Shown here: positions 26,199 to 35,193 of the stretch, piece by piece
Layout of the letters: every line of letters begins with the position of its first letter
Numbering within the stretch: the first letter of the stretch is position 1
From: an uncultured Prevotellaceae bacterium
GTDB lineage: Bacteria > Bacteroidota > Bacteroidia > Bacteroidales > Bacteroidaceae
Length of the DNA stretch: 64,000 nucleotides
Direction of reading: 5' to 3'
Assembly: GCA_900319385.1 (NCBI GenBank)
Contig: ONOG01000005.1
Coordinates: forward strand, 32,366-96,365
Made by a program: the position numbers and the translations under genes
Notes under the pieces: generated by a model
Databases searched by the model: none
What the model saw: only the letters and a program-made list of their open reading frames with translations
What the model was told of the DNA's origin: nothing

Positions 26199-26813
26199 AT
26201 GCACATCGCAGTTGCCGGAAACATTGGCTGTGGCAAGACCACACTCACGCGCCTGCTGGCCGAGCGCTATGGCTGGGAGCCGCGCTTCGAACCCGTGGAC
26301 AACAATCCCTACCTCTCCGATTTCTATGCCGACATGTCGCGCTGGTCGTTCAACCTGCAGATATACTTCCTCAACAAACGCTTCAAAGAGGTGGTGGAGA
26401 TTTCGAAGCAGGACAAATACATCATCCAGGACCGCACAATCTTCGAGGACGCACGCATCTTTGCCGTCAACCTGCACAACCAGGGCATGATGTCCGACCG
26501 CGATTTCGCAAACTACAGCGACCTGTTCGACCTGATGATGTCTCTGGTCAAGTTGCCCGACCTCATGATCTATATCCGCTCCAGCATCCCCACCCTCGTG
26601 CAGCAGATTCAGAAGCGCGGACGCGAATATGAACAGACCATCCGCATCGACTATCTGCAGGGACTTTCGAACCTCTACGAGGCGTGGATTGAGACCTACA
26701 AGGGCCCACTCATCATCATCGACGGCGACACGGTAAAGTTCGGCGAAAACCCGCTGGACTTTCAGCGCGTGACCGACATGATCGACGCCAAACTCTTCGG
26801 ACTTTTCTCCTGA
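26199..26813 (+). CDS. Deoxynucleoside kinase, copy 2
   Basis: A 204-residue kinase, clearly homologous to the preceding gene over its whole length: P-loop GNIGCGKTT at 7-15, QDRTIFEDARIFA, KRGREYEQTI. A tandem pair of this family with different specificities (for example dA versus dG/dC) is known in other bacteria; which copy prefers which nucleoside cannot be told from sequence alone. The start codon follows a simple-repeat leader. Only 7 bp separate it from the GH2 gene. Confidence 0.88.
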   Translation: MHIAVAGNIGCGKTTLTRLLAERYGWEPRFEPVDNNPYLSDFYADMSRWSFNLQIYFLNKRFKEVVEISKQDKYIIQDRTIFEDARIFAVNLHNQGMMSDRDFANYSDLFDLMMSLVKLPDLMIYIRSSIPTLVQQIQKRGREYEQTIRIDYLQGLSNLYEAWIETYKGPLIIIDGDTVKFGENPLDFQRVTDMIDAKLFGLFS

Positions 26814-26820
26814 CACAAGC

Positions 26821-29229
26821 ATGAAATCGTTGACCTTCAGCCTGCTCCTGCTCGTCAGCACCGTGGCGACAGCACAGAGCCGCACTTCGCAGCTATGGAA
26901 CTTTGGCTGGCGTTTCCACGCCGGCGACATCGACAACGCCGCATCGCCGACGTTGGACGACAGCCAGTGGCGCTGCGTCGATCTGCCCCACGACTTCCAG
27001 ATCGAGCAGCCCTGGGTGGCACCCTCAGCCGACGAACAGGCCGACAACAGCGACCCTGGAGCCAACCGCAAGAGCCGACTGAGTTCGCGCGGATTCAAGG
27101 AAATGGGCATCGGCTGGTATCGCAAGACGTTCACCCCCGCCGACTCGCTCGCGGGCCGACGCATCCTGCTCGACTTCGAGGGCATCATGCTGGTGGGCGA
27201 CGTCTATCTGAACGGCGAACTCATCGGCGGAACGGACTACGGCTACCTGGGTTTCGATGTTGACATCACGAAACGCCTGAAGTTCGGCCAGCCGAACGTC
27301 GTGGCGGTGCGTGCCGACACTCGCGACGTGAACAACTCGCGCTGGTACACCGGTGGCGGACTGTACAGAGACGTGCACCTCGTCACGACCGACGCACGCC
27401 AGCACTTCACGCGCCACCCCCTGCAGATCCTCACACCGAAGGTGGCTGCCGACCAAGCCGTGGTGACCGTGCAGGCCGAGTGCACCGTGCCGTTCGACTC
27501 GAAGACGAAAACCCTGAACTTCGGCGTACGCATCCTCGACAAAGACGGCCGCGTGGTCGATGAACGGGTGTGCCGACCCGTCTATCGTGCCCGACAGAAG
27601 ACCAACGAATACCTCCTCGACAGCATCGTCGTGGCGAACCCCCACCTGTGGTCGTGCGACGACCCCTACCTCTACACCTGCGAAGTGCGCCTGCTCCGTC
27701 CCGACGGCAGCGAGGCCGACCGCACCGTGTCGCGCTTCGGCATCCGCACCCTGGAGTTCTCGCCACAGTTCGGACTGAAGCTCAATGGGCAGAAAGTGCT
27801 GCTCAAGGGCATCGCCAACCACCACACCCTCGGCGCCCTCGGTGCCGCCGCCTATCCCCGTGCCATCGAGAAACGCATACAACTGCTGAAGTCGTTCGGC
27901 TTCAACCACATCCGCACCTCGCACAACCCCTACAGCGAGAGTCTGCTCGACCTGTGCGACGAGTACGGCATCCTCGTCGTCGATGAGCTCTACGACAAAT
28001 GGCTGAAGCAGTATTGCGGCGGACGTCGTTCGTGGGAAGAGCTCTGGCAGCACGACGTGCCGGAATGGGTGAAGCGCGACCGCAACCACCCGAGTGTGGT
28101 GATGTGGAGCCTGGGCAACGAACTGCAAACCTACTGGGAGCAGGCCTATGCCGACTGGGGTGTGACGCCCTACCGCCTACAGCGCGAACTCCTCCGACGC
28201 TACGACCGCACACGTCCCGTCACCGTGGCGATGCACCCGCGCGGACGCAGCCTCGACACCGACTCGCTGCCGGCGCCGCTGGCCCTCGAGACCGACGTGG
28301 CCTCCTATAATTATAGGTACATGTATTTTCCTGGCGATGGGCGCCGCTTCCCCAACCTAATCTTCTATCAGAGCGAGGCAAACAACGCTATGATGGGGCC
28401 AAACTGGTTTGAAATGGACCTTGACCGCGTGTTGGGACTCGCCTATTGGGGCATGATCGACTATCTGGGCGAGAGCCAGGGCTGGCCCGCCAAGGGATGG
28501 AACCTCGGCGTGTTCGACATTTCGCTCGAGCCGAAGCCCAACGCCTGGTTCCTGCGCAGCTATTTCAGCGACGAACCGCTGGTGCACATCGGCGTGTTCG
28601 AGACGGCTCGGCTGTCGGAATGGAACGGAGAACAGCAAGGTGGTTCGCGCCTCACGCACAACTGGAACCAGCCTGCCGACGCCCGTCTCACCCTCCACAC
28701 CTACACCAACTGCGACGAAGTGGAACTGATGGTGAACGGCCGCAGCCTCGGCACCCAGCAGAACAACAAGGCGAACCCCAAGACACGTAATAAAATTGTC
28801 TGGACCGACGTGCCCTACGCTGCCGGCAAACTCGTCGCCATCGGCCGAAACGCCGGTCGCGAAGTCTGCCGCCACGAACTCGAAACCACCGGACCAGCCG
28901 TGCGCCTCAGCCTCGAAGCCGACAACAAGGCGTGGACTGCCGACGGTCTGGACCTGCAGCACGTGCGTGTCTATGCCGTCGATGCCAAGGGCCGACGGGT
29001 CTATGACGCCACGCAGGAGGTGCAGTTCACACTGACAGGCCCCGCACGCATCGTCGCGGTGTCGAGCGGCAACCACGACAGCGACGAACTCAACGCCACC
29101 AACCACCGCCGTCTGTACCAGGGCTCGGCGCTCTGCATCCTGCGTGCCGGTCGCGACTCGGGTGCGGTCAGCCTCACTGCGACAGCAGACGGACTGAAGT
29201 CTGCCACTCTGAAGTTCAAACTCCGATAA
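26821..29229 (+). CDS. Glycoside hydrolase family 2 beta-galactosidase-like enzyme
   Basis: An 802-residue exported enzyme (signal LTFSLLLLVSTVATAQ). Domains in order: sugar-binding domain (about 20-200, with WNFGWRFHAGD and NNSRWYTGGGLYRDVHL), immunoglobulin-like domain (about 205-305), TIM barrel (about 310-600) and C-terminal beta domains with a DUF4982-like region (about 625-690). The acid/base Glu434 is in SLGNELQ and the nucleophile Glu519 in FYQSEANNAMMG. LKGIANHHTLGALG opens the barrel. The family removes terminal beta-galactosyl or related residues; exact substrate unknown. It could work with the pectin-side-chain enzymes at 36-40 kb. Confidence 0.9.
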   Translation: MKSLTFSLLLLVSTVATAQSRTSQLWNFGWRFHAGDIDNAASPTLDDSQWRCVDLPHDFQIEQPWVAPSADEQADNSDPGANRKSRLSSRGFKEMGIGWYRKTFTPADSLAGRRILLDFEGIMLVGDVYLNGELIGGTDYGYLGFDVDITKRLKFGQPNVVAVRADTRDVNNSRWYTGGGLYRDVHLVTTDARQHFTRHPLQILTPKVAADQAVVTVQAECTVPFDSKTKTLNFGVRILDKDGRVVDERVCRPVYRARQKTNEYLLDSIVVANPHLWSCDDPYLYTCEVRLLRPDGSEADRTVSRFGIRTLEFSPQFGLKLNGQKVLLKGIANHHTLGALGAAAYPRAIEKRIQLLKSFGFNHIRTSHNPYSESLLDLCDEYGILVVDELYDKWLKQYCGGRRSWEELWQHDVPEWVKRDRNHPSVVMWSLGNELQTYWEQAYADWGVTPYRLQRELLRRYDRTRPVTVAMHPRGRSLDTDSLPAPLALETDVASYNYRYMYFPGDGRRFPNLIFYQSEANNAMMGPNWFEMDLDRVLGLAYWGMIDYLGESQGWPAKGWNLGVFDISLEPKPNAWFLRSYFSDEPLVHIGVFETARLSEWNGEQQGGSRLTHNWNQPADARLTLHTYTNCDEVELMVNGRSLGTQQNNKANPKTRNKIVWTDVPYAAGKLVAIGRNAGREVCRHELETTGPAVRLSLEADNKAWTADGLDLQHVRVYAVDAKGRRVYDATQEVQFTLTGPARIVAVSSGNHDSDELNATNHRRLYQGSALCILRAGRDSGAVSLTATADGLKSATLKFKLR

Positions 29230-29248
29230 CACCTTCAGTGCATCCTTC

Positions 29249-29281
29249 TTTTTTTAACTCTTAACTTTTAACTTTTAACTT
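29249..29281. repeat. AACTTTT simple repeat in a 5' leader
   Basis: TTTTAACTCTTAACTTTTAACTTTTAACTT, ending 7 bp before the start codon of the next gene. Confidence 0.75.
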
Positions 29282-29287
29282 CTACCC

Positions 29288-29713
29288 ATGGGAACAGTCA
29301 CAAGAACAATCAGCAAAGCCGCATGGCTCAAAATGGCCAAGAAATTTGTAGGCGACAACACCAAGCTCATCGCACTGGCGGGAGAAGCCGTCAAGTATGT
29401 GGGCAATAAGAAAGGTAACCTCAAAGGCATCAAGGACGACGTCTTGCTGCTCTGTGCCTACGTTCGCGATGTTGCCACAGGCCGCTACAAAGGCTATAAG
29501 GTCTGGCACTTGACGGTCATCGTCGCCGCCATCATCTACCTGCTTTCGCCCATCGACGTCATTCCCGACTTCATCGTCGGCGGCTTCATCGACGACATGA
29601 GCGTCATCGCCTGGGCATTCTCACAAGTTGGAAAGGAACTGAGCGCCTACCGACAGTTCGCCGGTCTGGCTCCCACGCCTCACTCCGACCTCCCTGCATT
29701 GCCGGCTGAATGA
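29288..29713 (+). CDS. YkvA/DUF1232 family membrane protein
   Basis: A 141-residue protein with one clear hydrophobic segment (LTVIVAAIIYLLSPIDVIPD) that contains the DUF1232 hallmark LSPIDVIPDFI followed by GGFIDDMSVI. The N-terminal 75 residues are basic and helical. The family is widespread and of unknown function; some members affect membrane or cell-envelope stress in other bacteria. Confidence 0.85.
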   Translation: MGTVTRTISKAAWLKMAKKFVGDNTKLIALAGEAVKYVGNKKGNLKGIKDDVLLLCAYVRDVATGRYKGYKVWHLTVIVAAIIYLLSPIDVIPDFIVGGFIDDMSVIAWAFSQVGKELSAYRQFAGLAPTPHSDLPALPAE

Positions 29714-29756
29714 GGCGACATCCACGCATCTGCCGAACACGCTCTGCCTATCCACA

Positions 29757-29799
29757 ACAAAAACAGCGCACTCACGATCGGGTGAGTGCGCTGTTTTTG
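29757..29799. terminator. Bidirectional intrinsic terminator
   Basis: AAAAACAGCGCACTCAC paired with GTGAGTGCGCTGTTTTT around a 5-nt loop. A-run and T-run on both sides serve the converging DUF1232 and YfhO-like genes. Confidence 0.93.
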
Positions 29800-29810
29800 T
29801 GTGGATGAAG

Positions 29811-32423
29811 TCAGGCGTCCTGCTTTCGGCGGCGCAGCGTGAGGACAATGCCGGCGACGACCAGCAAGGCGAGCAGCCCCAACGCGACATAGGCAATCGT
29901 CTCGGTGGTGTGGACGGATTGGGGGTCGAAGGTCATCTCGACCTTGTGCCGCCCGGCGGGAATCTGCATCGCACGCAGCACGTAGTCGGCGCGGAGAATC
30001 TCTGCAGGTTTGCCGTCGATGGTGGCAGTCCAGCCTGGGTAGTAGATTTCGGAGAAGACAGCCAGTCCGTCGTGTGCGTTGTCGGTCTCGTAGGTCACGC
30101 TGTTGGGCGTGAGGGATGTCTGGACGATGGTGGAAGAAGAGCCACCGTCTTCACTTTGTACTTTGTACTTTGTACCTTGCACATCCGTGAATGTGTGGGT
30201 ATCGACGACTGCCGTCCGACGCGGATTGATGCGGTGCAGGGCGTCGAGCTCCTCGTTGGCATTGCCGACCGTGAGGACTTCATCGACAAACCAGGCGTTG
30301 CCGTAGGCCGAGGGGTTCTCGACCGGAATCTTCGCATTGTTCTGCCCGCCGAGGATGAACCAGCGCGTGTTGAGCATGTTGAGCACAGGCATGAGGCTGT
30401 CGGTGTTGACCGCGGAGAAGTCGTAGATGGGGTGCGCGTAGTCGTTGGCTTCCATCATGGCCACGGTGTCGAGCGGTGCCAGCGAGAGCACAGTGTAAAC
30501 GTTCTGCAGTTCGGGTGCGATGCAGGCTTCGACAAGTTCCTGATAGCGGCGCAGCTTGGCGGCGTGATAGCCTCCGATGCTGCTGAAGTAGAAGGCGGCA
30601 GAGTTGTCGTTGAAGGTCGAGACGGTGAGGTCAGCCACACGGTAGTTGCGCCCGTCGCCGCTCTTTTGCAGGATGTGCAGCTGGGCGTCGTTGGGGGCGG
30701 GAACCTGCGCCTGCTTCGGTGCCGGAGAGAACGTACCATCGTTGATGTAGCGCTTGTTCACCTGCCACATGTCGAAAAGGCAAAGGGCAATCAGCGCAAT
30801 GCCTCCCCAGCTCTTGCCGATCTGGGGCTTCTTCCAGAGGAAATACATCACCACGGCGCCGAGCATGATGAAGAGCACGGAGCGCCAGGCGTCGGCCGAG
30901 AGCATGGCGGCACGCATCGTCGAAAGACTGGCGAGGATGTTTTGGCCCATGTACTGGTCGAAGTAACCCTGTGCCACGTACTGGTCGATGGCCTGACGGT
31001 CGTAGTTCGACACACAGTCGCCTGTGAATGTAGGGAAGACAGCGAACAGCAGGCAGATGCCCACGGTGACGGCGGTCGAGGCGACCAGTGCGCGCAGCAT
31101 ACGCGGACGCTGCTCTTTCTCGCCACATCCTTCGCAGAAGGCTTTCAGGCCGAGCAGCGCCAGCAGCGGAATGGTGAACTCTGCCACGACGAGAATACTG
31201 GCGACGGTGCGGAACTTGGAGTACATCGGCACGTAGTCGATGAACAGATCGGTGAGCCACATGAGGTTCTTTCCCCACGACAGGAGGATGCTCAGCAGGG
31301 TGGCAGCCACGAGTGCCCACTTGAGCGCACTGCGGTTGGGCAACACGATGAGTGCGAGCACGAAGAGCATGCACAGCAGTGCACCGACATACACGGGGCC
31401 GCTGGTCATCGGCTGTTCGCCCCAGTACTGGGTGAAGGCTTGGTAGATGCCGGCATTGGCCAGTGTGGGATCGGCCTTCTTCATCGCCGTCTTACTCTGG
31501 CTGAGGGGCACACTGGCTCCACCTCGGAAGTCGGGCACGAGCAGCGTCCACGTCTCGTCGATGCCGTAGCTCCAGGCCGTGATGTAGTCGCGCTCGAGGC
31601 CGCTGTCCGTCTGGTTGGCGGCGTCGGTGCCTTCCTTCACCAGTTCGCTCTTGCCGCGCATGGTGTCCTTGGAGTATTCGTAGGTGTGGTAGAGATTGGA
31701 GATGTTCAGTGCCAAGGCAATGACAGCGGCAACGACGAGCAGTCCGGTGGCTTTCCAGAACTTCTTGCCTTCGTGCTGACGAATCGCGTCGATGGCGAAC
31801 GCCACGAACAGCGCCAGTTCGACGATGAGGAAATAGTAGGTCATCTGCACGTGGTTGCCGCTAATCTGGAGCGCAGCGAAGAATGCAGTGACGAGCAGGC
31901 CGCGCAACCATTTTCCCCGATAGAGCCACACCATGCCGGCGATGGTCGGCGGGATGTAGGCCAAGGTGATGACTTTCCAGATGTGGCCGGCGGCGATAAT
32001 GATGAAGAAATAGCTGCTGAAGGCCCAGACAATGGCACCCAGCGCAGCCATCCACGTGCGGAAATCGAAGGCGCGAAGCAGGATGTAGAAGCCGAGCATC
32101 GACGCAAAGATGTACCACACATAGTCGGGCAGCCACAGGTGGTAGGCCTTCTCGAGGAAGGTCATCGTGCGTGTGGATTCGTACGAAGGGGCAATCTGGT
32201 AGGTGGGCATGCCACCGAAGATGCTGTTCACCCATCGTGGCGTCTCGCCGTCGTGGCTGTCGCGATACTGGCGAAGTTCCACTTGCAGGCCGTCGTTAGC
32301 CGTGTTGTCGTGACCGAGGATGCGTTTGCCCTCCATCACTGGCGACCAGAAATAGGCGAAGGCGATGGCAACAAAGAGCAGGACGCACAGTGCGTCGGGG
32401 AGGAAACGTTTGAGTGTGTTCAT
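29811..32423 (-). CDS. YfhO-family large membrane protein
   Basis: An 870-residue integral membrane protein starting at 32423 (MNTLKRFLPDALCVLLFV); a longer frame upstream is only antisense to murF. About a dozen hydrophobic segments are visible, a long periplasmic part (about 620-820) and a last helix (YVALGLLALLVVAGIVLTL). Family traits include HDNTANDGLQVELRQY-like and FGGMPTYQI motifs and a C-terminal GWTATIDGKPAEILRADY. YfhO-type proteins are thought to act in glycosylation of envelope polymers. The start overlaps the murF stop as ATGA. A short segment near residue 750 (VQGTKYKVQSEDGG) is encoded by a TACTTTG simple repeat. Confidence 0.85.
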   Translation of the reverse strand: MNTLKRFLPDALCVLLFVAIAFAYFWSPVMEGKRILGHDNTANDGLQVELRQYRDSHDGETPRWVNSIFGGMPTYQIAPSYESTRTMTFLEKAYHLWLPDYVWYIFASMLGFYILLRAFDFRTWMAALGAIVWAFSSYFFIIIAAGHIWKVITLAYIPPTIAGMVWLYRGKWLRGLLVTAFFAALQISGNHVQMTYYFLIVELALFVAFAIDAIRQHEGKKFWKATGLLVVAAVIALALNISNLYHTYEYSKDTMRGKSELVKEGTDAANQTDSGLERDYITAWSYGIDETWTLLVPDFRGGASVPLSQSKTAMKKADPTLANAGIYQAFTQYWGEQPMTSGPVYVGALLCMLFVLALIVLPNRSALKWALVAATLLSILLSWGKNLMWLTDLFIDYVPMYSKFRTVASILVVAEFTIPLLALLGLKAFCEGCGEKEQRPRMLRALVASTAVTVGICLLFAVFPTFTGDCVSNYDRQAIDQYVAQGYFDQYMGQNILASLSTMRAAMLSADAWRSVLFIMLGAVVMYFLWKKPQIGKSWGGIALIALCLFDMWQVNKRYINDGTFSPAPKQAQVPAPNDAQLHILQKSGDGRNYRVADLTVSTFNDNSAAFYFSSIGGYHAAKLRRYQELVEACIAPELQNVYTVLSLAPLDTVAMMEANDYAHPIYDFSAVNTDSLMPVLNMLNTRWFILGGQNNAKIPVENPSAYGNAWFVDEVLTVGNANEELDALHRINPRRTAVVDTHTFTDVQGTKYKVQSEDGGSSSTIVQTSLTPNSVTYETDNAHDGLAVFSEIYYPGWTATIDGKPAEILRADYVLRAMQIPAGRHKVEMTFDPQSVHTTETIAYVALGLLALLVVAGIVLTLRRRKQDA

Positions 32424-33772
32424 AGGAGTGGCGGAAGTTGGAAAAGATGGGTGGAGTTGGAACCTTTGATGAGGATGGTGCGGCCCTGGGGTTGCTGGGC
32501 AGCGATGGCCTGCTTGACGGCCTCGACGTCGGAGAAGAAGCGGATGTGGCCGCAACGGCGTTGCGGCACAGCGGGACAGGATTGGGGGTCGGAAGGCTCG
32601 CTGCCGAGGCTTTCGCTTTCGCTGACGTGAGCTTCGGCCTCGCTGACGAGGCTTTCAAACTCGCTGCCGACGAGCCACACCTCCTCCAGCTTCATGCCCT
32701 GCAGGCGCTGGAGCAGGCGTTCGTGCTCCATGCGGCTGTCGTCGCCGAGTTCGCCCATCATGCCGAGGATGCACATCTTGTGCGGCGCGTCCATCTGCTC
32801 AAAGTTGTCGAGTGCCGCTGCCATCGAGGTCGGATTGGCGTTGTAAGCATCGACGATGAGGTCGTTGTGCGCCGTGTGCATGAACTGGCTGCGGTTGTTC
32901 GACGGCACATAGTCGCTCAGCGCGGCGCAGATGTCCTCTTCGCTCACGCCCATCTGCAGGCCGACGGTGGCTGCAGCGCGCAGGTTGTCGAGGTTGTAGG
33001 CACCCACCAAGTGGGTCTGGACCTCGCGTCCCAACATCTTGGCACGCAGCATGGCACCGCCCGTCACGGCCTCTGCCTCGACATAGTCGATGCGCGGGAG
33101 TCCTTGAGCCATCGCGGTCAGGTATTCATTGTCCTGATTGACAAAGGCCTTGCCGCCGTGACTGCGCAGGAAGTCGTAGAGTTCGCCCTTCGTGCGGCAC
33201 ACCCCTTCGAACGACCCGAAGCCCAGCAGGTGGGCACGCCCCACGTTGGTGATGAGCCCATACTGCGGTTCGACCAGCGTGACGAGTTCTTCGATGTCGC
33301 CCGGGTGGCTGGCTCCCATCTCGACGACTGCCAGCTGGTGCTCGGGCTTGAGCTGCAGCAGCGTCTTGGGCACGCCGATCGAATTGTTGAAGTTGCCCTG
33401 CGTGTAGTGGATGTTGTACTTACGGCTGAGCACGGCGGCGCAGAGTTCCTTGGTCGTCGTCTTGCCATTGGTGCCGGTGATGCCGATGATTGTCGTGCCG
33501 AGCACGCGGCGATGGTGGCGGCTGAGCAGCTGAAGCGTGCGCAGCACGTCATCGACCAGCACATAGCGTGTGTCGCCCTCGACACAGACCGTCGGGTCAT
33601 CGACCACGGCACAGGCGCAGCCCTTCGCCAGGCAGTCGGCGGCATACTGGTTGCCGTCGAACCGTTCGCCTTTCAGCGCGAAGAACATCGAGCCCTGCGG
33701 ACAGTCGCGGCTGTCGGTCGTGACCTGCGGATGCTGGCAGAAAATGTCGTATAACTGTTCGATGCTTGTCAT
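32420..33772 (-). CDS. murF: UDP-N-acetylmuramoyl-tripeptide--D-alanyl-D-alanine ligase
   Basis: Adds D-Ala-D-Ala to the UDP-MurNAc tripeptide in the cytoplasm. The 450-residue sequence has the ATP-binding GITGTNGKTTTKE near residue 98, QGNFNNSIGVP, VEMGASHPGDI, and the C-terminal DAYNANPTSM and ILIKGSNSTHL. An unusual Ser/Glu-rich insertion (about 375-408, ESLVSEAEAHVSESESLGSE and onwards) splits the C-terminal domain just before FFSDVEAVK. ddl, the enzyme making the dipeptide it uses, is at 56366. Transcription is from one or both leftward promoters in the palindromic intergenic region. Confidence 0.95.
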   Translation of the reverse strand: MTSIEQLYDIFCQHPQVTTDSRDCPQGSMFFALKGERFDGNQYAADCLAKGCACAVVDDPTVCVEGDTRYVLVDDVLRTLQLLSRHHRRVLGTTIIGITGTNGKTTTKELCAAVLSRKYNIHYTQGNFNNSIGVPKTLLQLKPEHQLAVVEMGASHPGDIEELVTLVEPQYGLITNVGRAHLLGFGSFEGVCRTKGELYDFLRSHGGKAFVNQDNEYLTAMAQGLPRIDYVEAEAVTGGAMLRAKMLGREVQTHLVGAYNLDNLRAAATVGLQMGVSEEDICAALSDYVPSNNRSQFMHTAHNDLIVDAYNANPTSMAAALDNFEQMDAPHKMCILGMMGELGDDSRMEHERLLQRLQGMKLEEVWLVGSEFESLVSEAEAHVSESESLGSEPSDPQSCPAVPQRRCGHIRFFSDVEAVKQAIAAQQPQGRTILIKGSNSTHLFQLPPLL

Positions 33773-33797
33773 GTCTTCTGATTGATAAAAAGCGGTG

Positions 33798-33828
33798 CAA
33801 AGTTACGATTAAGTGAGCGGAAAACAAA
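33798..33828 (-). promoter_or_regulatory. Proximal promoter of murF
   Basis: On the minus strand TTTG (33825-33828), 19 bp, TAACTTTG (33798-33805); 26 bp before the murF start. Confidence 0.82.
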
Positions 33829-33885
33829 AGAAAAGCACGCATTTCTTTTGGGTTTTCCCGAACGAGAGTAAGTTCGACCGCAGGT

Positions 33886-33916
33886 CAAAGTTACGATTAA
33901 GTGAGCGGAAAACAAA
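33886..33916 (-). promoter_or_regulatory. Distal promoter of murF
   Basis: A second copy of the same promoter on the minus strand: TTTG (33913-33916), 19 bp, TAACTTTG (33886-33893). Confidence 0.75.
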
Positions 33917-34012
33917 AGAAAAGCCCGCATTTCTTTCTGCATATCCTCACTGTGAGGTGGTTCACTGCGCCCTGCATTCTCAGAACCACTGCCTTCGGAA
34001 CAGAACGACGGT

Positions 34013-34120
34013 GCGGAAAAAGCTCAAAATATCACTGATATTTTTACAAATTCCATTGATATTCCTACAAATTCCACTGATATTTTTACAAATCTCAATG
34101 ATATTTTGAGTTTCTTCCGC
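34013..34120. repeat. 108-bp palindromic element, copy 3
   Basis: GCGGAAAAAGCT, four 21-bp units, AGTTTCTTCCGC. It sits between the divergent promoters of murF and folP. Units have cores such as ATATCACTGATAT and ATTCCATTGATAT. Confidence 0.9.
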
Positions 34121-34242
34121 ACACCTGCCCAGTTCCGAGGGCAGCCAAGGAAAGAACAAAGTGCGCACCATCCGTTTTTGTTCCGCGCCGACAGACAAAT
34201 GGATGCGCGCCTTGGAAATAAATAAAAAAAACATGTTTTCTC

Positions 34243-34274
34243 TTTGTATTCCGCTCACTAAAATCGTAACTTTG
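34243..34274 (+). promoter_or_regulatory. Distal promoter of folP
   Basis: TTTG (34243-34246), 20 bp, TAACTTTG (34267-34274), in the repeated cassette form. Confidence 0.75.
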
Positions 34275-34329
34275 ACCTGCGGTCGAACTTACTCCCGTTC
34301 GGGAATTCAAAAGAAAAACATGTTTTTCC

Positions 34330-34360
34330 TTTGTATTCCGCTCACTTAATCGTAACTTTG
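34330..34360 (+). promoter_or_regulatory. Proximal promoter of folP
   Basis: TTTG (34330-34333), 19 bp, TAACTTTG (34353-34360), 20 bp before the folP start. Confidence 0.82.
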
Positions 34361-34379
34361 TAGCATAAAACCACGGAAT

Positions 34380-35183
34380 ATGCAGACGCTCGACTATACA
34401 CTCAACGTGGGCGGACGGCTACTCAGCCTCGACGTGCCGCGCGTGATGGGCATTCTGAACCTCACGCCCGACTCGTTCTACGCGGCGAGCCGCAGCCAGA
34501 CCGAGGCCGATGTGCGTCACCGTGCCCGTCAGATTGTGGACGAGGGCGGATCGATCATCGATGTCGGAGCCTGCTCCACGCGCCCTGGCAGCACGGCTGC
34601 GACCGAGGAGGAGGAGACGGAACGCCTGCGGCAGGGCCTGACGTGGGTGCGCCGCGAAGTGCCCGACGCCGTGCTGTCGGTCGATACCTTCCGCGCCTCG
34701 GTCGCCAAGATGAGCGTCGAGGAATTTGGCGCGGCCATCGTCAACGACGTCAGCGGCGGCGAGGCCGACCCCGAGATGTACCCCACCGTGGCTCGGCTGG
34801 GCGTGCCCTACGTGCTGACCTTCCCCCGAGCCAACGGCATCCACACCTATCTGGCCGAACGGGTGCAGCAGCTGCGCGACTTGGGTCAGAAAGACATCGT
34901 GCTCGACCCTGGTTTCGGCTTCGGCAAAGACGTTGCCGACAACTATCGTCTGCTCTCCAGCCTCGAGACCCTCAAAGTGCTGGGCCTGCCCCTGCTCGTC
35001 GGCGTTTCGCGCAAGCGGATGGTCTGGCAGCTGCTGGGTACGTCGCCCGAAGAGGCACTCAACGGCACGACCGTCGTCCACACCCTGTGCCTCGTGAAGG
35101 GCTGCGCACAACTGCTGCGCGTGCACGACGTTCGCGAGGCCGTCGAGGCGGTCAAGATAACCCATGAGTTCTTAAGTTTTTGA
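34380..35183 (+). CDS. folP: Dihydropteroate synthase
   Basis: Condenses p-aminobenzoate with dihydropterin pyrophosphate in folate synthesis; the target of sulfonamides. The 267-residue protein has MGILNLTPDSFYAAS, DVGACSTRPGST, SVDTFRASVA, IVNDVSGGEAD, LDPGFGFGKD, GVSRKRMVW and NGTTVVHT. The loop that normally reads (L/I)MHMRG reads LTFPRANG here, a visible departure from the common family motif. It lies 10 bp before the diadenylate cyclase gene and is probably its operon partner; that pairing is common in Bacteroidetes. metF at 59244 also belongs to folate metabolism but is unlinked. Confidence 0.93.
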   Translation: MQTLDYTLNVGGRLLSLDVPRVMGILNLTPDSFYAASRSQTEADVRHRARQIVDEGGSIIDVGACSTRPGSTAATEEEETERLRQGLTWVRREVPDAVLSVDTFRASVAKMSVEEFGAAIVNDVSGGEADPEMYPTVARLGVPYVLTFPRANGIHTYLAERVQQLRDLGQKDIVLDPGFGFGKDVADNYRLLSSLETLKVLGLPLLVGVSRKRMVWQLLGTSPEEALNGTTVVHTLCLVKGCAQLLRVHDVREAVEAVKITHEFLSF

Positions 35184-35193
35184 GTTTTTAAGT

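Larger units (their letters stand above)
33797..34362. repeat. Large palindromic promoter region between murF and folP
   Basis: The left arm (33797-33935) and right arm (34226-34362) are inverted near-copies. Reading outward from the centre each arm holds promoter, a GACCTGCGGTCGAACTTACT stretch with CGTTCGGG, and a second promoter. The 108-bp element (34013-34120) sits close to the centre. Apart from these, no gene is seen in this 607-bp gap. Confidence 0.88.
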
